A stretch of 64,000 nucleotides of DNA from a virus. Each line of letters opens with the position of its first letter. The stretch's first letter is position 1. The translations under genes were made by a program, and so were the position numbers. The stretch spans positions 101,276-165,275 of the IMG/VR virus record IMGVR_UViG_3300012000_002412; one strand, given 5' to 3'. Positions 57,241 to 64,000 of the stretch are shown piece after piece. The notes beneath the pieces are model-generated. The model was not told the origin of the DNA, made no database searches, and saw only the letters and a program-made list of their open reading frames with translations.

Positions 57241-58530
57241 ATGGATATTATTAAATTCACTAAATTTTTCAAACAGTTAAATGAGGCACAAACTCTTGAT
57301 TTGCCGATTTTAGACGTAGTTATTGACGACAGTGGATTAATCTATAATGGTGAAGAAGCCCCGCTGATTAAGGGGAGTGTTGAAAGGGCAGCTGGTAGAA
57401 AAGTTGTCAGGATATTAGGAAAAGATAATAAACTCTATCCTGCTGGAATTGATAAAAATGGAAATGTCATTTCGGTAAACAAAGATGAAGAAAACAGGGC
57501 ATTAAATTTCTTAGGAGAACCAATTAAAGTTCCACAACACATTCAAAAAAAGTATAAAATTGGATTTGACTATTATTATGATGCTCCTGATTGTGATTAC
57601 TATGCAGTTATTCCAATTATACCAACAGGTTGGGTCAATGTAAAAATTGATATGGAGATTGTTAAAAGGGTAAAAAGATTTGCTAAAAATTTAGGAACAA
57701 ACAATAGGGGCTATGAGTCTTTTATATCAAAATTGTCTGAATTTGAAAAATTATCAAAGTTGAACCGTTCACAACAATATATCTCCAGATTAAAAAGGGG
57801 CACAATTCAAAAGGAGATGTCAACTATTCTACTCCTACACTACATAAATGAAGTTAAAGACTTTTTTAACCCATCACAAAGTGGATTTCTTTTTGAGTCA
57901 TTTATAGCCGGTTTGATACCGGATTCCAGAGTTAAAGAAGACAATTCACCAGTTGATATCAGAACAGCTAAAGACCGATATCAATTAAAATTTGTAGACC
58001 ATAAAACACAATATGTCGATGTCACAAAGGACACTTTACCAAACCTATCACCGTGGTTAGAACACTATATGATTGCCTTAAAATTCGTTGATAAAATTGA
58101 ATTATATATCATTGGTGGGCAAGAATTAGAAAGGAGATGGGAAGCAGGAACTTTAGAGGGTCTAATTACTGCTGGGGGAAAACCCGATCCGATTACAGGT
58201 AAAGTCAAAAGTGGTCCAAAATTTTCAATGAGTAAAGTAATATCACAATCTTCTGATTTTGGACTGGTAAAAAAATTTACTATTGAATTAAACGATATTG
58301 AGGGAAGGATTAAAAACTTAGGTGAAAGTCTTAAATCAACACTTGATGAACTTTATAAAGAATTAAGCGAGTTTCAATTTAATGTTGAGACAATCATCAC
58401 CGGTGTAAATGAAAAGGGTAAAGTGATTAGAGACCAAAGTGAGTTTGAAGTTTATTATCTTTTAGCAAACAGAAATATTTTAAATCTTAAAGATCATTTG
58501 CAGAAATTGGTTGAAGATATCAACAAATAA
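57241..58530 (+). CDS. targeting-peptide cargo protein, possible PD-(D/E)XK nuclease, 429 aa
   Basis: MDIIKFTKFFKQLNE is a longer variant of the peptide. In the centre, SGFLFESFIAGLIPDSRVKE, then PVDIRTAKDRYQLKFVD, has the E...D...Q-x-K layout of restriction-like PD-(D/E)XK nucleases (Glu in the helix, Asp before the strand, QLK on the next strand). No named family is recognised. The C-terminal 90 residues are a coiled coil (IEGRIKNLGESLKSTLDELY). If packaged, it could be a nuclease delivered with the DNA or used during maturation. Confidence 0.7.
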   Translation: MDIIKFTKFFKQLNEAQTLDLPILDVVIDDSGLIYNGEEAPLIKGSVERAAGRKVVRILGKDNKLYPAGIDKNGNVISVNKDEENRALNFLGEPIKVPQHIQKKYKIGFDYYYDAPDCDYYAVIPIIPTGWVNVKIDMEIVKRVKRFAKNLGTNNRGYESFISKLSEFEKLSKLNRSQQYISRLKRGTIQKEMSTILLLHYINEVKDFFNPSQSGFLFESFIAGLIPDSRVKEDNSPVDIRTAKDRYQLKFVDHKTQYVDVTKDTLPNLSPWLEHYMIALKFVDKIELYIIGGQELERRWEAGTLEGLITAGGKPDPITGKVKSGPKFSMSKVISQSSDFGLVKKFTIELNDIEGRIKNLGESLKSTLDELYKELSEFQFNVETIITGVNEKGKVIRDQSEFEVYYLLANRNILNLKDHLQKLVEDINK

Positions 58531-58651
58531 TAATCAAACTCGACATTTTAATAATCCAAACCACTGGTCTATTCAATTAGTTAAATATTTGATTTTTTAA
58601 TTGTTAAAACTCTTAATCATTTATTTATATATATCATAAATCCGATAAATT

Positions 58652-61315
58652 ATGAAAATTTCTAAGTTTATTAATCTTATTTTTATAACACTTTGTGTTA
58701 GGATATTTTCACAGTCAATCACTTTTAATTATACCGGATCGCCTCAAACTTGGGTCGTGCCACCGTGTGTTACACAGATTAACGTCACTGCGGCTGGGGC
58801 TAAAGGTGGTGGTGCTGTTGGTGGAAATGGCGCCGTGATATCAGCGACTCTAACTGTGACTCCTGGTCAAACACTAAATATCTATGTAGGTGGAATGGGA
58901 AGTTGTGGAAACAATTCTGGTGGTTGGAATGGTGGAGCAACTGGTTTTGCCTCTAACCCGGCTAATGTCAGCTATAATTCTTGTGGAGGAGGTGGTGCCT
59001 CTGATATTAGAATTGGAGGAAACGCCTTAGCTAACCGAGTTATGGTTGCCGGTGGAGGTGGTGGAAAAGGTGGAGGATCAACCACCACTATACAAGGTGG
59101 GGCTTCAAACTGTAATAACGGCGCAAATGGTCAAAATTCATTTGGATTCGGTGGTGGCGGTGGAACTCAACTCAGCGGAGGTGCTGGTGGAACCCCGTGG
59201 GCTGGAACCCCTCCTGGTGGAAGTTCTGGTGTGTTGGGTAACGGTGGTCAAGGTGGATTGTGGCAAACTGCATCTGGTGGTGGTGGCGGAGGCGGCTACT
59301 GGGGCGGAGGCGGTGGTGGAAACGACGGTTGTTGCACCGGAGCCAATGGTGGAGGCGGCGGAGGTGCTGGTTCATCTTTAGTTCCGGCAGGTGGAATCTG
59401 TGTTGCAAACAACAACAACGGAAATGGATATGTCACTATCACTTGGGTGTTAGGAACTACCATCAATGTTCAAAACGGTGGACCCTACTGCGCTGGTCAA
59501 ACAATAAATTTATCGGCCACTAATGGTGCTCTCAGTTATCAATGGTCTGGTCCAAATGGTTTTCAATCGAATCTACAAAATCCAACTATTACAAATTCTA
59601 CACCACTTGATAGTGGAATTTACACGCTAACTTATACTTCACAAAACTGCAATAACACAACAACGACACTTGTTGTAGTCAATACCCCAATAAACCCACA
59701 GTTTTCTGCCATAAACCCGATTTGTCAATTGGCTCCAGTCCCACAATTACCAGGGCTTTCAAATAATAATCCACCAATACTGGGAAGTTGGAATCCTGCA
59801 ACAATCTCATCACAGGTGGTTGGAACATCTAATTTGATATTTACACCTAATGCAAATTTCTGTGCTAACACGGCAATACTTTCAGTCACGATTTTACCAA
59901 ATGAAACCCCTACATTTAATCCAATAAACCCGATTTGTATAGGAACTCAACCGCCACAGTTGCCAAATCCATCTACAAATCCAACCCCGTATGTAGGCAG
60001 TTGGTCACCGGCTCTGATTTCCACAGTTTCGGCCGGTCAATTTAATTTTCAATTTACCCCAAATGCTGGTCAATGTGCGGTGCCAACTCAGATTGTGGTT
60101 ACAATATTGAATTACACCGAGCCTACTTTTGCGCAAATTAATCCAATTTGTCAGTTTACCTCCGGGGTTCAGTTGCCGGTAAGTTCAACTAATCAACCGG
60201 CAATTTTGGGTAGTTGGAATCCTAGTCAAATTAACACACAAACTGCTGGAATTTTTACCTACGAGTTTACTCCGAATCCTTTTCAGTGTGCTGATACAGC
60301 TTCTATGCAAATTGTAATTAACCCGCTTATCATTCCACAGTTCAATGTTGTAAGTCAAGTTTGTCAGGGTGATGTTGGTCCCAACTTTCAAACCGTATCT
60401 AATAACGGTATCACTGGAACTTGGACACCACCAGTGATAGATAGCTCAATACCTGGTTCTTTTCAGTTTCAATTCACACCAAATCCTGGTCAGTGTGCTG
60501 ATACGATAGCTACGAACATTAATATAGTTCCATCTATACCACCTCAATTTCAATCTGATACTTTATCTGGTTGTAATCCACTACAAGTTAGCTTTACAAC
60601 TACTCCGGTTTTAGGAGCTCAGTATCAATATTTCTGGAATGGAAACTCGCTTGGTGTTGGAAATAATATCAGTTATATGTTTACTACATCAGGATGTCAT
60701 ACTATTACTTTAGAGTATAATTTACTTGGATGTATTGAAACTACTACTTACCAAGATTATATCTGTATTGAGAATTATCCAAACACCAGTTTTATTGCCG
60801 TTCCCAATGTGCTTTCTTCTACATCTGAAACAATCGATTTTACTAATACAACTGTTGGTGCGATTAGCTATTTTTGGGAATTTGGTGATGGTCAAACTGG
60901 GGACCAATTTCAAGGACCACACTCATATGTCGCTGTAACTGAAAACATTTTAGTTCAATTAACCGCCTCAACAGCACTTGGGTGTAGCACTAAATATCAA
61001 CTAACACTACCAGTAATTACCCAGCCAATTTATTATGTTCCAAACACCTTTACACCCGATACCGACGAGCATAATCGCACTTGGTATCCAGTATTTACAA
61101 CCGGGTTTGACCCCTATAATTTTGAATTAAGAGTCTATAATAGGTGGGGTGAAGTAGTATGGGAATCACACGACTCCAAGGCCGAGTGGGATGGAACTTG
61201 GGGCAAAGATGGATTGGAAGTTCAAAATGGTATTTATAGCTGGGTGATAAAATATCAAAGTTTAGAAACCGCTGATAAAAATGTTGTTTCAGGATTTTTG
61301 AATGTTTTAAGGTAA
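58652..61315 (+). CDS. large secreted glycine-rich adhesin-like protein with T9SS type B domain, 887 aa
   Basis: Residues 1-21 are a signal peptide ending in FSQ. Residues 45-265 are very Gly-rich (VTAAGAKGGGAVGGNGAVIS, SGGGGGGGYWGGGGGGNDG), like tips of phage adhesins and bacterial glycine-rich surface proteins. An Ig-like unit is followed by four repeats of about 80 residues, each with (I)NPICQ, GSWNP and FTPNxxQCA (350-640). A PKD-like unit (FWEFGDGQTGDQFQGPHSYV) follows. The last 90 residues (NTFTPDTDEHN, YNRWGEVVWES, GIYSW) are the gliding-motility C-terminal domain, a T9SS type B signal. It would be exported by the host's T9SS. Confidence 0.88.
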   Translation: MKISKFINLIFITLCVRIFSQSITFNYTGSPQTWVVPPCVTQINVTAAGAKGGGAVGGNGAVISATLTVTPGQTLNIYVGGMGSCGNNSGGWNGGATGFASNPANVSYNSCGGGGASDIRIGGNALANRVMVAGGGGGKGGGSTTTIQGGASNCNNGANGQNSFGFGGGGGTQLSGGAGGTPWAGTPPGGSSGVLGNGGQGGLWQTASGGGGGGGYWGGGGGGNDGCCTGANGGGGGGAGSSLVPAGGICVANNNNGNGYVTITWVLGTTINVQNGGPYCAGQTINLSATNGALSYQWSGPNGFQSNLQNPTITNSTPLDSGIYTLTYTSQNCNNTTTTLVVVNTPINPQFSAINPICQLAPVPQLPGLSNNNPPILGSWNPATISSQVVGTSNLIFTPNANFCANTAILSVTILPNETPTFNPINPICIGTQPPQLPNPSTNPTPYVGSWSPALISTVSAGQFNFQFTPNAGQCAVPTQIVVTILNYTEPTFAQINPICQFTSGVQLPVSSTNQPAILGSWNPSQINTQTAGIFTYEFTPNPFQCADTASMQIVINPLIIPQFNVVSQVCQGDVGPNFQTVSNNGITGTWTPPVIDSSIPGSFQFQFTPNPGQCADTIATNINIVPSIPPQFQSDTLSGCNPLQVSFTTTPVLGAQYQYFWNGNSLGVGNNISYMFTTSGCHTITLEYNLLGCIETTTYQDYICIENYPNTSFIAVPNVLSSTSETIDFTNTTVGAISYFWEFGDGQTGDQFQGPHSYVAVTENILVQLTASTALGCSTKYQLTLPVITQPIYYVPNTFTPDTDEHNRTWYPVFTTGFDPYNFELRVYNRWGEVVWESHDSKAEWDGTWGKDGLEVQNGIYSWVIKYQSLETADKNVVSGFLNVLR
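59690..60520 (+). repeat. four protein-level repeats in the adhesin
   Basis: Four related units of about 65-80 codons share the order C(Q/I), a Pro-rich stretch, GSWNP or GTWTP, SxxxGxxxFxFTPNxxQCA. Sequence divergence between them is high enough that they are old duplications. Confidence 0.7.
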
Positions 61316-61977
61316 TGCGTAGAGTTTTAATTTTTCTTGGCCTTCTTCTATCTTTACTGATTCAATCTTGCGGTAGTTTATCTTCTTTAAATTCAGGTGA
61401 TTTGACAGGTAGTTGGAAAATAAAGCAACAAAAAGTTTATTTGATTGATTCTTCTGATATCAACATCTACTTTGCAGACACAAATTTAATACTCCCAATT
61501 TCTGCAACAGAAAATAAAATAACACATCCTCAAAAACTACATAAACAATCTTTTGATTTAGATGTTGTTTATATTCCAGTCAAATTGAGATTTCAACAAG
61601 ACACCATTCCAACTCAAATAAGTAGCAATTTGAACGCTCAAATTTATTTGGGATTGAGATGGGATTTTTCAAACCTTTCTTACCAGAAACTGATGTCTAA
61701 TAGATGGTTGCTTCAAAAAAAACATTTCGCTATTTCAACAGGTCTGGTGTTTGGTGTTGGTGGAACTTCAATTTCATACTATAACACCAAAAACAAATAC
61801 TCTGGTCAATATGATGGAATCGTGTTGACTTCGGGTGTTTCTACCATATTAGCCTATAAAAACTTGACTTTTGGAGGCAGTCTGTGCATTGACCAATTGA
61901 CTAATCAGCATAAAAACCTTTGGATTTATCAAAAAAAGCCATATTTTGGTCTTGTTGTTGGATTAAACATCAACTAA
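61315..61977 (+). CDS. outer-membrane-type lipoprotein, 220 aa
   Basis: The N-terminus RVLIFLGLLLSLLIQSCGSL is a type II signal peptide with the lipobox cysteine at residue 19. The mature part is beta-rich with an end (YFGLVVGLNIN) like beta-barrel or beta-sandwich proteins of Bacteroidetes outer membranes. Its ATG overlaps the last base of the adhesin gene, so the two should be made together; it might anchor or help present the adhesin. No family recognised. Confidence 0.75.
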   Translation: MRRVLIFLGLLLSLLIQSCGSLSSLNSGDLTGSWKIKQQKVYLIDSSDINIYFADTNLILPISATENKITHPQKLHKQSFDLDVVYIPVKLRFQQDTIPTQISSNLNAQIYLGLRWDFSNLSYQKLMSNRWLLQKKHFAISTGLVFGVGGTSISYYNTKNKYSGQYDGIVLTSGVSTILAYKNLTFGGSLCIDQLTNQHKNLWIYQKKPYFGLVVGLNIN

Positions 61978-62002
61978 TTGCTAAATTAAACTACAATCTC
62001 CT

Positions 62003-62440
62003 ATGACACTAAAACAAATAGAAACAAGAATTTTTGAAGTCCGTACTGAATTATCAGAAATCAGAAAAAAATTGTCAAAACTTTCCACTGAACTTAGTGA
62101 CCTAAGAATCAATAGACACACCAGTCTTATGGACTCGTTTTCTAAATATCTCCATATCAATCAGACGGTTGAATTTTTTAAGGTTTTTGGAAATGCAGAA
62201 CAAGTTTATATTAAAAAGACTGGTATCACCCAAATAGAACTGGTCGATAAGGGCGAAATGTGCCAGCTTATCAAAAAAAATGAAAAATCATTTGTGTTTA
62301 AAAGATTACAAGATGGCACTTTTTGGAATATCAAAATTGAAACTCTTTACCATACAATGACTTCTGATAAAAAATTTGAACAATCACTGATCACTTTTAC
62401 CAATAGAATTGAAAATTTAGATAAAATATTTGAAGATTAA
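62003..62440 (+). CDS. hypothetical protein with N-terminal coiled coil, 145 aa
   Basis: Residues 1-35 are a coiled coil (KQIETRIFEVRTELSEIRKK, LSKLSTELSDLR). The rest is a small domain (VEFFKVFGNAEQVYIKKTGI). No family recognised. It starts 25 bases after the lipoprotein gene. Confidence 0.65.
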   Translation: MTLKQIETRIFEVRTELSEIRKKLSKLSTELSDLRINRHTSLMDSFSKYLHINQTVEFFKVFGNAEQVYIKKTGITQIELVDKGEMCQLIKKNEKSFVFKRLQDGTFWNIKIETLYHTMTSDKKFEQSLITFTNRIENLDKIFED

Positions 62441-62459
62441 ATTTAATTTTGTATATTTA
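62429..62459 (+). promoter_or_regulatory. host-type promoter (one mismatch)
   Basis: TTTG at 62429-62432, a 19-base spacer and TATATTTA at 62452-62459. The ATG at 62464 is 4 bases on. Confidence 0.5.
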
Positions 62460-62463
62460 CGGC

Positions 62464-63051
62464 ATGAAATTATTTTTAGTGGACACTCACACCGGTCTTA
62501 AAGTTCTTAAAACAAAAGAAGAAGTAGTAAAACTGCTAACTCAATTAGACGACTCTGCTTCTCTTAAAAAAGATTTGGCCAAGTTTCGAGTCACTGAAAT
62601 TGAAGCCGAGATAGTTTCAGATATTTCTGGTTTAGAAATGGTGTCACAGTTTCGAAATGAGATGGCACGAGAAAATAAATTAAACTCTACCTTAGGTGAT
62701 ACTTTTTCGACTTTAGTTTTAGAGTTAAAGGACTATATCAAACAATTTGGCAAATCGGGCCCACAAAAGGATAATTTCTTAAAAAAACTACAAATCACAC
62801 CCTTTGTTAAGGCTTCTATTTCCAAGTTGTTATCAGCAAATGTTGATTTTATCCTTTATGAAGTTCCTATTTCACTGGAAAATTCAGATGATTATTACAA
62901 ACTGCTCTTAAAAATTCACAAATTTAGAAAAATCGAAGAAACTTTTGCAAGAGAAACTTATAACAGCTCCGGGCATTTACATTCAAGAGCCAACTGTGTC
63001 ACTCCGCAAAGAATCATTGAAAGTTTTAATGGGGTTAAAAATTTAAAGTGA
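62464..63051 (+). CDS. hypothetical protein, 195 aa
   Basis: The ATG at 62464 is preferred to a TTG 15 bases upstream that lies within the promoter. The protein is helical (VVKLLTQLDDSASLKKDLAK, LELKDYIKQFGKSG). It ends with SGHLHSRANCVTPQRIIESF. No family recognised. Confidence 0.65.
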   Translation: MKLFLVDTHTGLKVLKTKEEVVKLLTQLDDSASLKKDLAKFRVTEIEAEIVSDISGLEMVSQFRNEMARENKLNSTLGDTFSTLVLELKDYIKQFGKSGPQKDNFLKKLQITPFVKASISKLLSANVDFILYEVPISLENSDDYYKLLLKIHKFRKIEETFARETYNSSGHLHSRANCVTPQRIIESFNGVKNLK

Positions 63052-63053
63052 TA

Positions 63054-63065
63054 TTGATATATAAA
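63054..63065 (+). promoter_or_regulatory. late-type promoter box
   Basis: TTGATATATAAA, 16 bases before the ATG at 63082. Confidence 0.4.
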
Positions 63066-63081
63066 AAAATTAAAGTTAAAA

Positions 63082-63297
63082 ATGGAAAATAATGAGAAAC
63101 AAACGGCTGTTGATTGGTTAGTTGAACAGTACAAAAAAGTCGGTGGAATTTCTATTAGCATGGCAGAAAAAGCCAAAGAAATGGAAAAAGAGCAGATGGG
63201 TTATAGTGGAGAAGATGTAATTAAAATAGTAGAAAAAAGTCGAGAAACGGGATTAACTGCCGAATATCTTTTACTTACCTATAAACAACAGGGTTAA
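63082..63297 (+). CDS. small helical protein, 71 aa
   Basis: An all-helical, Glu/Lys-rich protein (AVDWLVEQYKKVGGISISMA, then KAKEMEKEQMGYSG). No family recognised. It is convergent with the glycosidase-like gene at the right edge, 4 bases apart. Confidence 0.6.
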   Translation: MENNEKQTAVDWLVEQYKKVGGISISMAEKAKEMEKEQMGYSGEDVIKIVEKSRETGLTAEYLLLTYKQQG

Positions 63298-63301
63298 AAA
63301 T

Positions 63302-64000
63302 TTAAAGTGGTAGATACCTAAAGTTTTTAACCTCAAAGAAATATTGACGGTCTAAATCAATAATATCTTTTTGTAAAGAGTTATTAATTATCACATTCAT
63401 TTTGTGACCCATTATCTGAGACATTGACTCCTCATCAGAAACCACTCTTACCAATTTATTATCATAATAAAATTTCAGCGAATCAGGCTGCCATTCTAAT
63501 TTATAGTTTATCCACGACTTAGAAGGGTCTTTTAAGGAAAATCGGTGTTTTTTAGCACCTAATGAATAATTCTTTGGAGAAGTTCCAAGATGGATATTAG
63601 ATTCACACCTCCAAATTTTTCCAAAAATCATTTCTCCAGACCAGTTAAAATAAGAACCCCCTGAATTTGAATAAGCTTCTATAATATCAATCTCTGGTGG
63701 CCAAGATTTCCAAGACCAGGCCCAAAATGCTGGCCAAGCAAAAGGTTGCCTGTGTGGTAATTTAGCATCCAATTCAAATGTGCCATACGAGAATTGTTCG
63801 GTGCAGGAAACTAAACCAACTCCGAAAGGAATTATACCGGATTCAAATTGCTTTGGGTTTTTTTGAACTCCTAATTTTAAGACATCACCTTCTAAAACAA
63901 CTTGTGACGGGTCATACCAAACTTTTGACCCACCTGGATGGTGGTCTCCCCATCTTTCTTGTGTTATCCATTCAAAACCAGACCAATTTATTCTTTTCAT
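63302..64000 (-). CDS. GH16-like glycoside hydrolase, 232 aa (may be 5'-incomplete)
   Basis: A concanavalin-like fold with the GH16 catalytic signature E-I-D-I-I-E (Glu103, Asp105, Glu108) in WPPEIDIIEAYSNS. FSYGTFELDAKLPHRQPFAW is the strand before it, as in laminarinases and related beta-glucan or agar hydrolases. The first Met is the last codon of the window, so the true start may lie further out; no signal peptide is seen. It could be a depolymerase on the virion that opens host exopolysaccharide. Confidence 0.82.
   Translation of the reverse strand: MKRINWSGFEWITQERWGDHHPGGSKVWYDPSQVVLEGDVLKLGVQKNPKQFESGIIPFGVGLVSCTEQFSYGTFELDAKLPHRQPFAWPAFWAWSWKSWPPEIDIIEAYSNSGGSYFNWSGEMIFGKIWRCESNIHLGTSPKNYSLGAKKHRFSLKDPSKSWINYKLEWQPDSLKFYYDNKLVRVVSDEESMSQIMGHKMNVIINNSLQKDIIDLDRQYFFEVKNFRYLPL

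Noticed and set aside
59046-59523. Long open frames on other frames and strands across the glycine-rich region
   Set aside because: They arise from GGN-rich DNA and have biased, meaningless composition (Trp/Arg or His/Arg repeats).
51359-61977. A bacterial chromosome segment (T9SS proteins, lipoprotein)
   Set aside because: These genes are interleaved with targeting-peptide and late-promoter genes (50618, 57241), and gene size and packing stay phage-like throughout. Mis-assembly cannot be fully excluded without read data.
1-64000. tRNA genes, rRNA genes, CRISPR arrays and riboswitches
   Set aside because: None was recognised by eye. A covariance-model search would be needed to exclude a divergent tRNA or a small structured RNA.

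Overview
The window looks like part of the genome of a large, T4-related (myovirus-type) phage of a Bacteroidetes host. The DNA is strongly AT-rich and genes are packed tightly on both strands, often with ATGA-type overlaps. T4-style genes are present: both topoisomerase II subunits (gp39- and gp52-like), a T4 RNase H-like 5' nuclease and an Rnl1-type RNA ligase. So are an endolysin, two DNA methyltransferases and homing endonucleases. The host assignment rests on three things: promoters of the Bacteroidetes form TTTG-N19-21-TAnnTTTG, little sign of Shine-Dalgarno sites, and two secreted proteins that end in type IX secretion (T9SS) sorting domains, a system confined to this phylum. No capsid, tail, terminase or polymerase genes lie in this window, so the phage assignment is an inference from the genes that do.

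The most striking signal is an N-terminal peptide of about 10-14 residues, roughly MK-x-[LI]-K-x-[FY]-x-x-[FL]-x-E, on about 22 otherwise mostly unrelated proteins. Its best examples (YDQFLTE, YSEFILE, FKQFITE) have the same pattern as the T4 capsid-targeting sequence (MKTYQEFIAE), which sends internal proteins and Alt into the prohead and is cut after the Glu by the prohead protease. I infer a large cargo of packaged and possibly injected proteins. These include a pterin carbinolamine dehydratase-like enzyme, a nucleotidyltransferase, a possible PD-(D/E)XK nuclease, a protein with 13 DnaJ-type zinc knuckles, and a tandem family of four paralogs. Three cargo genes look disrupted: an in-frame TAA, an A10 frameshift and a 14-codon remnant. 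The peptide is called the targeting peptide, or CTS, in the entries below.

Layout. 0-4.6 kb: glycosyltransferase, beta-keto acid cleavage-like enzyme, PglD-like acyltransferase, RNA ligase. 4.6-8.6 kb: a block of targeting-peptide genes. 8.7-10.6 kb: phage DnaK. 10.7-14.4 kb: cargo, endolysin. 14.4-16 kb: UV endonuclease and a secreted nuclease. 16-19.1 kb: cargo, a DUF2589 pair, a small membrane protein, NusG. 19.1-30 kb: replication genes. Here the topoisomerase large subunit is broken into two genes by a split intein, with a Vsr-like homing endonuclease gene between the halves. 30-42 kb: accessory genes, a flavodoxin-like reductase, a coiled-coil protein, a methyltransferase, a metallopeptidase/VWA protein, an HNH homing endonuclease and the zinc-knuckle cargo protein. 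42-51 kb: a second cargo block, a 2H phosphoesterase and a umuDC pair. 51-64 kb: a T9SS subtilase, small genes, a cyclic-phosphate receiver-like protein, a short UvrC, a cargo nuclease candidate, a glycine-rich T9SS adhesin, a lipoprotein and a GH16 glycosidase.

Two promoter types recur. One is a late-type box TTAATATATAAA, typically 4-15 nt before the start codon, found before most cargo genes. The other is the host-type TTTG/TAnnTTTG pair. Transcripts would be nearly leaderless. No tRNA, rRNA or CRISPR array was seen, and no gene-free stretch exceeds 300 bases.
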